Positions 49,178 through 57,790 of a stretch of 64,000 bases of DNA are shown here, in pieces. The notes under the pieces were generated by a model. It was not told where the DNA came from, did not search any database, and was given only the letters and a program-made list of their open reading frames with translations. How positions within the stretch are numbered: the first letter of the stretch is position 1; the number at the start of each line of letters is the position of its first letter. The stretch is from NCBI GenBank assembly GCA_965227745.1, contig OZ245769.1, forward strand, positions 2,728,001 to 2,792,000, in the 5' to 3' direction. This DNA comes from GAS368 sp965227745. GTDB lineage: Bacteria > Verrucomicrobiota > Verrucomicrobiia > Opitutales > Opitutaceae. The translations under genes and the position numbers were made by a program.

Positions 49178-50257
49178 TGCGCCGACTTCGCGAAAACTCG
49201 CCTCCACCAGCGCCGGCGCGATGTCGCCCTGCGTGGCGGCCTCGCCGAGGCGCTTGAGCACCACGAAGCGCAACCCGCCTGCGCGCACTTTCTTGTCGCG
49301 CGTCATCGCCGCGTGCAGCTCCGCATACGGCAGCGGCGCGCGCAGGCGCACGGGCAGCGCATGCGCCGCGATCACGCGCTCCACGCGCGCGACCTCGGCC
49401 GCGCCGATGTATCCAAGTTTCTGCGACAACCGCGCCGCCGCGCAGAGGCCGATCGCCACTGCCTCGCCGTGGAGGTACTCGCCGTAGCCGGCGGCATTCT
49501 CCACCGCGTGGCCGAAAGTATGCCCGAGGTTGAGCAACGCGCGGCCGCCGTCTTTCGCCGTCTCGCGTTCGTCCGCCTCCACGATCTTCGCCTTGAGTGC
49601 GCAGCAGCGGCGGATCACCGCCGCCAGCTCAGGGCTCTGCACGGTGAGGGGCGTTTCTTCCAACTGCGTCAGCAGCGCCTCGTCGCCGAGCAGGCCGTAC
49701 TTGATCACCTCGCCCATGCCCGCCGCAAACTCCTTGGGCGGCAGCGAACCCAGCAATCCGGTCGAAATAAACACACTCCGGGGCTGGTGAAAGGCCCCCA
49801 CGAGATTCTTGCCCGCCGCGATATTGATGCCCGTCTTGCCGCCCACCGAACTGTCCACCATCGCGAGGAGCGTCGTCGGCACTTGGTAAAAATCCACGCC
49901 GCGCAGCCACGTCGCCGCCGCGAAGCCCCCGAGGTCGCCGATCACGCCGCCGCCCGCCGCGAAGACCACGCCCCCGCGATCCAGCTTGTGCTCCGCCAGA
50001 AAATCCAGCGCCCGCCCCAGGCCGGCGATCGATTTCGCGCCTTCGCCCGGCTCCACCGCCAGCACCGGCGCCTCGCCAAACATCGCGCTCAGCGCGCCCG
50101 ACTGCGCCCCCGCCACATTCGCATCCGTCAGCACCGCCACCTTGCGGCCCTTCGCTAGCAGTTGGTCGACCGCCGCCCGCACCTCACCCGTCACATCCGC
50201 GCCAAAGCGAATGGGATAGCTGCGTTCCCCGAGGTTAACCGTGAGCGTATCGACCAT
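49172..50257 (-). CDS. aroB: 3-dehydroquinate synthase
   Basis: About 361 residues from the ATG at 50257 (MVDTLTVNLGERSYPIRFG). It makes 3-dehydroquinate from DAHP, the second step of the shikimate pathway, using NAD and zinc. Family motifs are VVFAAGGGVIGDLGGFAAAT, QVPTTLLAMVDSSVGGKTGI and LLNLGHTFGHAVENAAGYGE with the metal histidine, followed by LHGEAVAIG. The last few codons overlap the end of the heptamer repeat array. Confidence 0.95.
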   Translation of the reverse strand: MVDTLTVNLGERSYPIRFGADVTGEVRAAVDQLLAKGRKVAVLTDANVAGAQSGALSAMFGEAPVLAVEPGEGAKSIAGLGRALDFLAEHKLDRGGVVFAAGGGVIGDLGGFAAATWLRGVDFYQVPTTLLAMVDSSVGGKTGINIAAGKNLVGAFHQPRSVFISTGLLGSLPPKEFAAGMGEVIKYGLLGDEALLTQLEETPLTVQSPELAAVIRRCCALKAKIVEADERETAKDGGRALLNLGHTFGHAVENAAGYGEYLHGEAVAIGLCAAARLSQKLGYIGAAEVARVERVIAAHALPVRLRAPLPYAELHAAMTRDKKVRAGGLRFVVLKRLGEAATQGDIAPALVEASFREVGAE

Positions 50258-50311
50258 GGGAAATTTAAACGCCGCCCCCCGCGACACGTCGAGGACAAGT
50301 TATCGTGCGCA

Positions 50312-51529
50312 TCAGGCCTCGTCTCCGATCATGATGCCTCGATTCGGCACAAAGCCCGTGGGCGTCAGCTCACCCACCCGGTAAACATCGCCCGAATCCC
50401 AGCCCGCGAGCACGCCCACCTTCTTTTCCCGCGCCGCGAGTTGCTGGTAAAGCTCGGGCGTCAGCAGCGCGGCCACCAGTAAAAGCGCGTACGAGAGACC
50501 AAACATGTAGCTACCCTCGTTGCCGAAGCCCGCGCCGCTGGCCCGGTTGAAAATCAACCCGGCCGCCTTCAAGGCCTTCGCTTTGAGCACGGCTTTGGCG
50601 GGGTCATGACGCAGTTCGCCCTGCGCCCACCCGGCTTCGCGGTCCTCAGGATCATACTGGCCGAGAAAAGCCACGGAAAGTTCGGCGTATTCCTCGTCCT
50701 TGGCATTGCCCATCTCGGCCAAGCCAAAGTAGAGGCCACGAATCTCAAACTCGCAGGGCTCCGCTTGCAGGACTTTCGGAATCCACCGCTGCGAGACCGC
50801 GAGGTCATCTGCGAAGTCCAGGGCCAATACCTTCTTCCAGTCCTGATGCGGCAGGTGTTCAGCACACCAAGTGATCATTCCGAGCAGAGAATCGGGAAAC
50901 GGTTTTTTATCGCGGATCACGGCACAGAGCGCCTCGGTAAACTTATCCGCATGGAATTCGGCTTCGTCAGATCCGTTCTCATCCGCGTCAGGCTGCATCG
51001 GCGCGGGGGCCGCCGGCTCCGGCGGTTGATTGCGCAGCCGAATATTGCGCAGCGCCGTTTCAGACCAACTGGTGACATGTCGGTCGGGGTCGGAGGACAT
51101 GCCGGTGATAAGGGCCAATTCGTCCGCCGTGTGGTCGGGAAAATAGATACAGCTCTGCAGCGCCTGACGCCGCATCGCCGGTTCTGGGTGCCGAAATGCG
51201 CCGTAGACTGCGCTTCTCGCCCGCGGGTCTCTCGGTCCCGCCGCCACCAGCGCCTCAAGCGCCGATTGGCATATAAAGAGCTCAGGGCGGTCCACTAGCC
51301 GGATGAGCTGCGGAATCGCCGCACTTCCTCTCTCGCCCAATCGGCGCAAAGCAATCTCCGCCCAAAAAACGACGGTGTCGTTCGTCGATTCCAGCGCCGC
51401 AATTACGACGGCCATATCAATCTCTGTCTCAGGCTTGAGTCCGCCCAAGACCATCGAGGCCCGCCAACGGACCTTCGAATCATTGGAAGCGATGTCCGCC
51501 ATCAGCTTTTCGGCACTTATCTTGGCCAT
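50312..51529 (-). CDS. HEAT-repeat protein of unknown function
   Basis: About 405 residues from the ATG at 51529 (MAKISAEKLMADIASNDSKV). The first 170 residues are helical repeats of the HEAT/PBS type (VRWRASMVLGGLKPE, VVFWAEIALRRLGERG, AMRRQALQSCIYF). A Pro-rich acidic linker (about 175-200) separates them from a second domain with many Trp and acidic residues and a hydrophobic stretch (MFGLSYALLLVAALL). No enzyme motif is seen. It probably binds protein partners and is encoded upstream of aroB in the same direction. Confidence 0.7.
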   Translation of the reverse strand: MAKISAEKLMADIASNDSKVRWRASMVLGGLKPETEIDMAVVIAALESTNDTVVFWAEIALRRLGERGSAAIPQLIRLVDRPELFICQSALEALVAAGPRDPRARSAVYGAFRHPEPAMRRQALQSCIYFPDHTADELALITGMSSDPDRHVTSWSETALRNIRLRNQPPEPAAPAPMQPDADENGSDEAEFHADKFTEALCAVIRDKKPFPDSLLGMITWCAEHLPHQDWKKVLALDFADDLAVSQRWIPKVLQAEPCEFEIRGLYFGLAEMGNAKDEEYAELSVAFLGQYDPEDREAGWAQGELRHDPAKAVLKAKALKAAGLIFNRASGAGFGNEGSYMFGLSYALLLVAALLTPELYQQLAAREKKVGVLAGWDSGDVYRVGELTPTGFVPNRGIMIGDEA

Positions 51530-51617
51530 GGAGGAGAATTTTCGACCCAACGCGCGCCGAGCGCGAGCCTGTTAAGCGAATCGCCAGGGTACGGCTCAGA
51601 GCCGCGACCGCTTTCCC

Positions 51618-51640
51618 GGGAGCGCGGGCCGCTGGCCCGC
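51618..51640. repeat. GC palindrome, identical copy A
   Basis: GCGGGCC-GCT-GGCCCGC forms a perfect 7-bp stem and is preceded by GGGAGC. The full 23-base string recurs exactly at 55747-55769. A related GGGAGCGCG-type hairpin opens the window (about 23-50). It looks like a REP-type or terminator element. Confidence 0.65.
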
Positions 51641-52201
51641 TCCTTACCTCTCTCACCTGCATCCCCCTCCATCGCGCCCATCAACCTATATTTACCTATA
51701 TTCACCTTTATCAGCCTAGAGTTAGCGCGAACGACCTTGGCCCAGATGGACTCACTGCGACCTACCTTGACTAGCCTTGACTGCCCGAGTTCATCGCAGT
51801 TCAGCCATCTACCTGTTTATTAGCATTATTTATTGATTAAGAACAAGATAACTCAACAACAAGCACCCTCCCGCACTTTCCCGGCACCCGCGACCCCAAG
51901 CCCGCCACGCAACCCGTCAATGTCGCCGAAACTCGGAGCATCGTCACAGGCAACATGGTAGTCAGTGATCTCATCTAGGTCCGCCCCACTCTACCACCTT
52001 TCCCTGCGTCTGTCCTCCGCCCCGTAAGCTCTATTGGCTGCATTGGCTCTATTGGGAGAAAATTTCACACACCCACCCCATCTCCCGTTTCGAGCCCCGG
52101 CAAACTCCCGCCAACCTGTCCTCCGTCTCCTGTCCTCTGTCCTCTGTCGTCTGTCCCCTGCCACCCCCGCCCCATCCCATTAGCCCGCCTTACTCGCTCT
52201 G

Positions 52202-52282
52202 ATACTAGGTCTCACTACTAATGATTTTGAGACGCATTCGCAAAATAGTGCTTGTCGAGAGCGATACCGAGTCTCAATACCA
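52202..52282. promoter_or_regulatory. Paired operator-like motifs upstream of siderophore receptor
   Basis: ATACTAGGTCTCACTACTA (52202-52220) and ATACCGAGTCTCAATACCA (52264-52282) are direct copies with about 15 of 19 bases identical. Between them lies a 21-base palindrome, TTTTG (52225-52229) to CAAAA (52241-52245), with matching inner GA/TC. A third related 19-base palindrome precedes the dioxygenase gene (54935-54953). Length and placement suit an iron regulator of the Fur type. Binding is inferred. Confidence 0.5.
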
Positions 52283-52449
52283 CTTGCGTTGGCCATGAGG
52301 ACTGCCGCGCGAGATGCGCGCACCGCATGTTGGGACCGCCGCCCGTGATGGGCGCGCCCTCCGCCGACTCATCGGCTCCCGTTTCGTTCTCACGCGACCG
52401 TCAGCCGACCCGCTTCTCAACACACACCACCTTCCGCCTCCCCTCCGCC

Positions 52450-54795
52450 ATGCCCGACACTGCTTCCTACCTTTCCTCCGCGACCAGCACCACCGCCTCG
52501 TCCGCCTCGAGTTCCGCCGCCGTTCCCGCCGCGTCGCTCGACCATTCCCGCGTCGCCGGCGCGCACCGCACCTCCGCCACCGCCCTCACGGCGCTGATCG
52601 TGGCGCAGGGTCTCGCCGCCACCGCCCGCGCCAATCTCGCCCCCGAGGACGCCGCCAAGCTCGCCGCCACCGAGGCCCAGACGCTCGACGCCATCAACGT
52701 CACCGAGAAAAAGGCAACCAAGCCCTCCCTCCCCAAGTTCACCGAGCCCCTTCGCGACACCCCCCAGACCATCGTCGTCGTCCCGAGCGAGGTCTTCCTT
52801 CAGCAGGGCGCGCAAAACCTGAGCGACGTCCTCCGCAACACCTCCGGCATCACCTTCGCCGCCGGCGAGGGCGGCAGCGCCTCCAGCACCTCGGGTGACT
52901 CGTTTTACATGCGCGGCTTCGATACGACGAACAACATCTTCGTCGATGGCGTCCGCGATGTCGGCGCCTTCAGCCGCGACGTCTATAATCTCGAGCAGGT
53001 CGAAATCGCCAAGGGCCCCGCCGGTTCCGACATCGGCCGCGGCGGCGCTTCCGGCTACGTCAACATCTCCACCAAGGTCCCGCGCCTCGAAAACTTCGTC
53101 GCCACCTCCCTCGCCTACGGCTTCGACGAACAGACCTCCGGCAGCCGCCGCCGCGCCACGCTCGACGTCAACCAATCCGTCCCCGCCTCCCCGCTCAAAG
53201 GCACCGCCGTCCGCGTCAACGCCCTCTGGCAGGACAGCGACAATGTCGGCCGCGACTACGGTCGCGCCAAGAGTGTCTCCATCGCGCCGTCCCTCGCCGT
53301 CGGCCTCGGCTCGCCCACGCGCGCCATCCTCGCCGTGCAGCACACCAAGCAGGACAACCTCCCCGACTATGGCCTGCCCACGTCATTGATGCCCGGCTAC
53401 AATCCCGCCGCCGGCGTCACCAATCCCCCCACCTATCTCCCGATCCCCGTCGTCGATCGCAGCACCTACTATGGTTTCGCGAACTACGATTTCGATCACG
53501 TCACGAGCAACGCCATCGTCGGCCGCGTCGAGCACGACGTCAGCCCCGACCTCAAGCTCACCAACCAGACGCGCTACAGCGCCAATGCCCGCGAGGCCTT
53601 CGTCACCGCGCCCGGCCAGAGCAGCACGTCGTACGCGCCGCTCACCGGCCTGCAGACGCGCAGCCGCCAGGCCACCAAGCGCGACACCGATATCCTCTCG
53701 AATCAGACGAATGTCTTCGCGCACTTCTTCACCGGCTCGCTCGAGCACAATCTCAGCAGCGGCCTCGAGCTCTCCAAGGAAACCGCCTACAGCCCCGCCT
53801 TCACCAGCGCCACGCTCGTCGCCATTCCGCTCGGCAGCCCCAATCCCGACGGCACCCCCAGCGGCTCGCCCGTCCGCAGCGGCGCCTACACCGACGCCGA
53901 GACCAAGACCGCCGCGCTCTATGTCTTCGACACCGTCCATTTCAACAAGCAGTGGCAGGCCAACGCCAGCCTCCGCGCCGAGCGTTACCAAACGCACTTC
54001 CTGAGCGTCGCCACCACCGGCCTCCCGACCACCGTCGAGGCGCAGCACGGCATCCTCAGTTGGAAGGGCGGCCTCGTCTACAAGCCGGTCACCGCCGGCA
54101 GCATCTACGCCGCCTACGCCACGTCGCTCACGCCTCCCGGCACCGACTTCACCCTCTCCAGCGCCGCCGGCAATCAGAACAATCCCGACTCCGATCCGCA
54201 GCAGACGACCAATATCGAGCTCGGCCTGAAGTGGGATTTCCTCAACGGCCGCCTCTCCACCAACGCCGCCGTCTTCAAGACCGTCAACGACAAGACCGTC
54301 TTCACCGACGCCATCCTCGGCCCCATCCCCGCGGGCAAACAAACCGTGCAAGGCGTCGAGTTCGGCGTCTCCCGCCGCTTCATCGATAATTGGGTCGTCC
54401 TCGGCAGCATCTCGTACCTCGACAGCGAGATCAACAGCGGCACCACCACCGGCGGCAATCCCACCGGCGCCTCGCTCCCGCTCATCCCCAAGTGGTCCGG
54501 CAATCTCTTCAACAGCTACCGTTTCGCCTCCGGCCTCATCCTCGGCGGCGGCGGCCAGTACTCCTCCGAAGTCTCCCGCCGCGACAACAACGCGCCGACC
54601 GTCCCCCGCACCTCGCCGAGCTACTGGGTCTTCAACGCCCTCGCGAGCTACCCGGTCACGAAGCACATCATCGTCCGCCTCAACGTGAACAACCTCTTCG
54701 ACCGCAAATACACCCAGAGCACCAACAACAACGGCGGCCGCTTCAACCCCGCCGCCCCCCGCGCCTACCTCCTGAGCGCTGACTTCAAGTTCTAA
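52450..54795 (+). CDS. TonB-dependent siderophore receptor
   Basis: About 781 residues from the ATG at 52450. The N-terminus is Ser/Ala-rich (about 1-50) before a hydrophobic stretch (ATALTALIVAQGLAATARA) that acts as the export signal, which makes the leader unusually long. A TonB-box-like segment (LDAINVTEKK) leads to the plug (DTPQTIVVVPSEVFLQQGA, LSDVLRNTSGITFAAGEGG, FYMRGFDTTNNIFVDGVRD, VEIAKGPAGSDIGRGGASG). A barrel follows, ending in RAYLLSADFKF. The plug closely fits catecholate receptors such as Fiu and FhuE. The PKHD dioxygenase and PepSY genes downstream are the usual iron-uptake companions. Confidence 0.93.
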   Translation: MPDTASYLSSATSTTASSASSSAAVPAASLDHSRVAGAHRTSATALTALIVAQGLAATARANLAPEDAAKLAATEAQTLDAINVTEKKATKPSLPKFTEPLRDTPQTIVVVPSEVFLQQGAQNLSDVLRNTSGITFAAGEGGSASSTSGDSFYMRGFDTTNNIFVDGVRDVGAFSRDVYNLEQVEIAKGPAGSDIGRGGASGYVNISTKVPRLENFVATSLAYGFDEQTSGSRRRATLDVNQSVPASPLKGTAVRVNALWQDSDNVGRDYGRAKSVSIAPSLAVGLGSPTRAILAVQHTKQDNLPDYGLPTSLMPGYNPAAGVTNPPTYLPIPVVDRSTYYGFANYDFDHVTSNAIVGRVEHDVSPDLKLTNQTRYSANAREAFVTAPGQSSTSYAPLTGLQTRSRQATKRDTDILSNQTNVFAHFFTGSLEHNLSSGLELSKETAYSPAFTSATLVAIPLGSPNPDGTPSGSPVRSGAYTDAETKTAALYVFDTVHFNKQWQANASLRAERYQTHFLSVATTGLPTTVEAQHGILSWKGGLVYKPVTAGSIYAAYATSLTPPGTDFTLSSAAGNQNNPDSDPQQTTNIELGLKWDFLNGRLSTNAAVFKTVNDKTVFTDAILGPIPAGKQTVQGVEFGVSRRFIDNWVVLGSISYLDSEINSGTTTGGNPTGASLPLIPKWSGNLFNSYRFASGLILGGGGQYSSEVSRRDNNAPTVPRTSPSYWVFNALASYPVTKHIIVRLNVNNLFDRKYTQSTNNNGGRFNPAAPRAYLLSADFKF

Positions 54796-54810
54796 GCACC
54801 GATCCGCGAA

Positions 54811-55056
54811 AAGCTGAGAGCTGAGAGTTGAGAGCCAGACACATCTCCGAGCTCCGCTCTCAGCTTCTTGCCTTTGTAGCCCGCCGAGCGCGGACGAGCC
54901 TTCAAATCGATTATCTCAAAACGTTTCATAACGAGTATCAGGTCTCCGGATACATTGAAAATCCGCCGCCGCTCTCCCCCTCTTGCTCTCGGCTCTAGAC
55001 TGTCAGCTCTCAGCTCCGCCGGTCCGGTCTATCAACTCTCACCTCTCAACTTCCGC
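54811..55056. repeat. Cluster of CTCAACT/CAGCTCT repeats
   Basis: AAGCTGAGAGCTGAGAGTTG (54811-54830) and its complement-type copies at 54991-55018 and 55031-55056 surround the gap before the dioxygenase gene. The last copy matches the insert inside proA over 24 bases with one mismatch. Inverted orientation of the first and last copies would allow a long hairpin. Confidence 0.6.
54935..54953. promoter_or_regulatory. 19-bp palindromic operator candidate
   Basis: GTATCAGGTCTCCGGATAC is symmetrical at 14 of 19 positions (GTATC.GG...CC.GATAC). It shares the AGGTCTC core with the motifs upstream of the siderophore receptor (52202-52220). It lies 109 bases before the PKHD dioxygenase start. Confidence 0.5.
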
Positions 55057-55061
55057 CCGCC

Positions 55062-55742
55062 ATGATCCTCGAAATCCCAAACGTCCTTCCTCCCGACCAA
55101 CTCGCCGCCGCGCGCACCGCCATCGAGGCGGCCGAATGGATCGATGGCCGCGCCACCGCCGGCCATCAAGGCGCGCGCGTGAAGGACAACATGCAGCTCC
55201 CCGTCGATAGCCCCGTCGCCCGTCAGGTCGGCGAGCAGATCGCCCGCGCGCTCATGACGAATCCGCTCTTCATGTCGGCCGCGCTCCCGCTGCACATCCT
55301 CCCGCCGATGTTCAATCGCTACACCGGCGGACAGAATTTCGGCACGCACGTCGACGGTTCCATCCGCACCATCCCCGGCACCGGCCACCGCCTGCGCACC
55401 GATTTGTCCGCCACGCTGTTCTTCGCCGGCCCGGAGGAATACGACGGCGGCGAACTCATCATCGAGGACACCTATGGTGCCAAATCCGTGAAGCTCGCCG
55501 CCGGCAGCATGATCCTCTACCCCGGCACGAGCCTGCATCGCGTCACGCCCGTCACGCGCGGCACGCGCCTCTGCTCGTTCTTCTGGATCCAGTCTATGAT
55601 CCGCGACGATGCCAAGCGCAGCATGCTCTTCGAGATGGACGTCGCCATCCAGCGCCTCGGCGCCGAAAACGCCACCCACCCTTCCGTCATCTCCCTCACC
55701 GGCGTCTACCACAACCTCCTCCGCCAATGGGCCGAGATGTGA
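55062..55742 (+). CDS. PKHD-type Fe(II)/2-oxoglutarate dioxygenase (YbiX/PiuC family)
   Basis: This 226-residue protein has the facial triad H96-x-D98 (FGTHVDGS) and H159 (GTSLHRVTPV), with R169 for 2-oxoglutarate. PLHILPPMFNRYTGGQNFG and TDLSATLFFAGPEEYDGGEL are typical of the YbiX/PiuC group, which is regularly found beside Fiu/PiuA-type iron receptors. It may modify the siderophore or its receptor; the substrate is not established. It sits downstream of the receptor and is preceded by its own operator-like palindrome. Confidence 0.93.
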   Translation: MILEIPNVLPPDQLAAARTAIEAAEWIDGRATAGHQGARVKDNMQLPVDSPVARQVGEQIARALMTNPLFMSAALPLHILPPMFNRYTGGQNFGTHVDGSIRTIPGTGHRLRTDLSATLFFAGPEEYDGGELIIEDTYGAKSVKLAAGSMILYPGTSLHRVTPVTRGTRLCSFFWIQSMIRDDAKRSMLFEMDVAIQRLGAENATHPSVISLTGVYHNLLRQWAEM

Positions 55743-55746
55743 CCCT

Positions 55747-55769
55747 GGGAGCGCGGGCCGCTGGCCCGC
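55747..55769 (+). terminator. GC palindrome, identical copy B, terminator-like
   Basis: Perfect stem GCGGGCC-GCT-GGCCCGC followed by ATAATCTTTCTCTTTCC. Position right after a stop codon and the T-rich downstream run fit an intrinsic terminator. It is identical to the 23-base element at 51618-51640. Confidence 0.55.
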
Positions 55770-55875
55770 ATAATCTTTCTCTTTCCTCTTTCTCTTAATC
55801 TTTCTCCCCGCCGCGGGCCCACCGCGTGTGACTTCGCCCCAAACCGCCCGTCTACCCCGCATGCCAGCCGTCAAA

Positions 55876-55907
55876 ATTCGTCATTCGTAATTCGTCATTC
55901 GTAATTC
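55876..55907. repeat. Tandem heptanucleotide repeat ATTCGTM
   Basis: Four and a half perfect 7-base units alternate ATTCGTC and ATTCGTA. It is the same family as the inverted arrays at 49073-49177 and resembles the short tandemly repeated heptamers known from cyanobacterial genomes. Confidence 0.7.
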
Positions 55908-56118
55908 CGCCGGCCTCCCGCGTATCCAAACCTCCCTTACACGCGCGTCCGCCACCTCCGCCCCCGACCACCCGCCCACTCCTTCACTTTACCCGCCCGT
56001 CGCCGTCTTGTTCCCTGGGACTCCTCTCCGGTTGGAATCAAACTACGAGGCAAGCTTCCAGGCCGGCGACGGGCGGTAACCCTTTTCTCCGTCCGCTTCA
56101 CCGCCCTCCTCTCTCACC

Positions 56119-57558
56119 ATGTTCCGCAAAGTTCTCTTCTGGGTCCACCTCGTCGCCGGCCTCATCTCCGGTCTCTCGATCGGCGTCATGTGCTTCACGG
56201 GCACCGCGCTCGCCTTTGAAAAAGAACTCATCGCGTGGTCCGAGCGCGATGCCCGCCAAATCGCGCCGCCCGCGCCCGGCACGCCGCGCCTCCCGCTCGA
56301 CCAGTTGCAGGCCAAGCTCCGCGAAGCCCAGCCCGAGGCCCGCCCGCAGAGCATCGTCTTTCAAAACGATCCCACCGCCGCCATCGCCTTTTCCGCCGGC
56401 CGCACCGGCGGCTTCTACGTGAATCCGTACACGGGCGAAGTTCGCCAGCCCACCGGTACCGGCATGTCCGATTTCATGCGCACGATGACCGCGTGGCACC
56501 GTACCCTCGGCTTCACCGGCGAAGACAGCCGCCCGCGCGGCAAACTCATCAACGGCATCTGCAATATCGCGTTCTTCGCCCTCGCCGTCACCGGCCTCTA
56601 TCTCTGGATGCCGCGCCAGTGGTCGTGGCGCGCCCTGAAACCCGTGATCTGGTTCCGCCAGAATGGCACGAGCAAGGCCCGCGATTTCAACTGGCACAAC
56701 GTGATCGGTTTCTGGTCCGCCCCCGTCCTCATCGTCCTCACGCTCACCGCGATTCCGATTTCCTTTCAGTGGGGCGGCAAGGTCATCAACGCCCTCGCCG
56801 GCACGCCCGCTCCCGCCCCCGGCATGGGCGGCGGTCCGGGTGGCGGCGGAGGTGGCGGTGGTCCCGGCGGCGGCTTCGGAGCCGGCCCCGCCGTTGCCGT
56901 CCCCACCCCCGCACCTGATGCCAAGCCCCTCTCCCAAGACGCCCTCCTCACCGCCGTCCAAACCCAAGTCCCCACCTGGAAGACCATCACCCTCCGCACC
57001 GCCAATGCCGGCGGCGCCGGTCGGGGCGGCCCCGGCGGTGGTGCAGGCGAACGTGGCGGCGAAGGCCGCGGCGGTCGTGGCGAAGGTCGCGGCGGCCCCG
57101 GTGGCGAAGGCCGCGGTGGCGAGGGACGCAGCGAGGGCCGAGGTGCCGCCGATGCCACTCCCCGCGCGCCGCGTGGCGAAGGCGCCCCCACCACCTCCTC
57201 CGCCCCCGCCTCGACCACCCTCCCCGCCGTGACGGTTACCGTCCGCGAATCCACCTCGTGGCCGCGCACCGCCAACACCACCCTCTCCCTCAACCCCTAC
57301 ACCGGCGAAATTCTCAAGCGCACCGGCTACGCCGATCAAGCCGCCGCCCAGCAAGTCCGTTCGTGGACGCGTTTCCTCCACACCGGCGAGGCCCTCGGGT
57401 TCTGGGGCCAGCTCGTCGCCGGCCTCGCCTGCCTCGGCGGCGTATTCCTGGTCTACACCGGCTTCGCCCTCTCGTGGCGCCGCTTCTTCGGTAAAAAATC
57501 GAAGCCCACCGCCGCACCCGCCGGCGCCCGGGTCTCCGTCGCCGCGCCGACCGCCTGA
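56119..57558 (+). CDS. PepSY-domain membrane protein with Gly/Arg-rich linkers
   Basis: This 479-residue protein has four membrane helices: FWVHLVAGLISGLSIGVMCF near the start, two around 150-225 (IAFFALAVTGLYLW, APVLIVLTLTAIPISF) and one near the C-terminus (QLVAGLACLGGVFLVYTG). Histidines in WVHLVAG, MTAWHRTLGF and FLHTGEALGF fit the PepSY-associated iron-reductase family that releases iron from siderophores. The odd part is a loop of about 120 residues with a poly-Gly block (about 235-257) and a Gly/Arg/Glu-rich block (about 298-354) of GRGGEG-type repeats. It lies downstream of the siderophore receptor and dioxygenase. Confidence 0.85.
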   Translation: MFRKVLFWVHLVAGLISGLSIGVMCFTGTALAFEKELIAWSERDARQIAPPAPGTPRLPLDQLQAKLREAQPEARPQSIVFQNDPTAAIAFSAGRTGGFYVNPYTGEVRQPTGTGMSDFMRTMTAWHRTLGFTGEDSRPRGKLINGICNIAFFALAVTGLYLWMPRQWSWRALKPVIWFRQNGTSKARDFNWHNVIGFWSAPVLIVLTLTAIPISFQWGGKVINALAGTPAPAPGMGGGPGGGGGGGGPGGGFGAGPAVAVPTPAPDAKPLSQDALLTAVQTQVPTWKTITLRTANAGGAGRGGPGGGAGERGGEGRGGRGEGRGGPGGEGRGGEGRSEGRGAADATPRAPRGEGAPTTSSAPASTTLPAVTVTVRESTSWPRTANTTLSLNPYTGEILKRTGYADQAAAQQVRSWTRFLHTGEALGFWGQLVAGLACLGGVFLVYTGFALSWRRFFGKKSKPTAAPAGARVSVAAPTA

Positions 57559-57723
57559 GTTTTCCTTCCTCGCTCATACCGACGTGCGCTGAGTTTTGAC
57601 TTTCCCGGAGCCGCGAGCGCCAGCGAGTGGAGGATTGGCCATCGCCCAACTATCCACCGACGCCGGCCTAACCACGTCGTTTGCCTCGCGCTTCCCGCCG
57701 TTCGCGGTGTCTCCGGGCCCCTA

Positions 57724-57735
57724 GGTAAATTTACC
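57724..57735. promoter_or_regulatory. 12-bp perfect palindrome
   Basis: GGTAAATTTACC is perfectly symmetrical and lies 56 bases before the start of the TPR-like gene. It could be an operator. The evidence is only symmetry and position. Confidence 0.3.
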
Positions 57736-57790
57736 GTTTCACCACCCCGATGCTTGACCATTTACGCGGCTTCGTCACCCACCAAGGGTG

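Larger units (their letters stand above)
51530..52449. other. Long intergenic region with repeats and receptor promoter
   Basis: About 920 bases without a credible gene. It holds a GC palindrome (51618-51640) identical to one at 55747-55769, and an AT-rich tract (about 51810-51870). It also holds a tandem pyrimidine repeat of CTGTCCT units (about 52115-52165) and operator-like motifs just before the siderophore receptor (52202-52282). The receptor frame is open back to 52252, but the signal peptide fits the start at 52450. Confidence 0.6.
55743..56118. other. Intergenic region with palindrome copy B and heptamer repeats
   Basis: It begins, five bases after the dioxygenase stop, with the same 23-base palindrome as 51618-51640 (here 55747-55769), followed by a TCTTT-rich run, so it probably ends the receptor-dioxygenase transcript. 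ATTCGTC/ATTCGTA units in tandem follow at 55876-55907. The rest, up to the PepSY gene, is pyrimidine-rich with no clear promoter. Confidence 0.6.
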
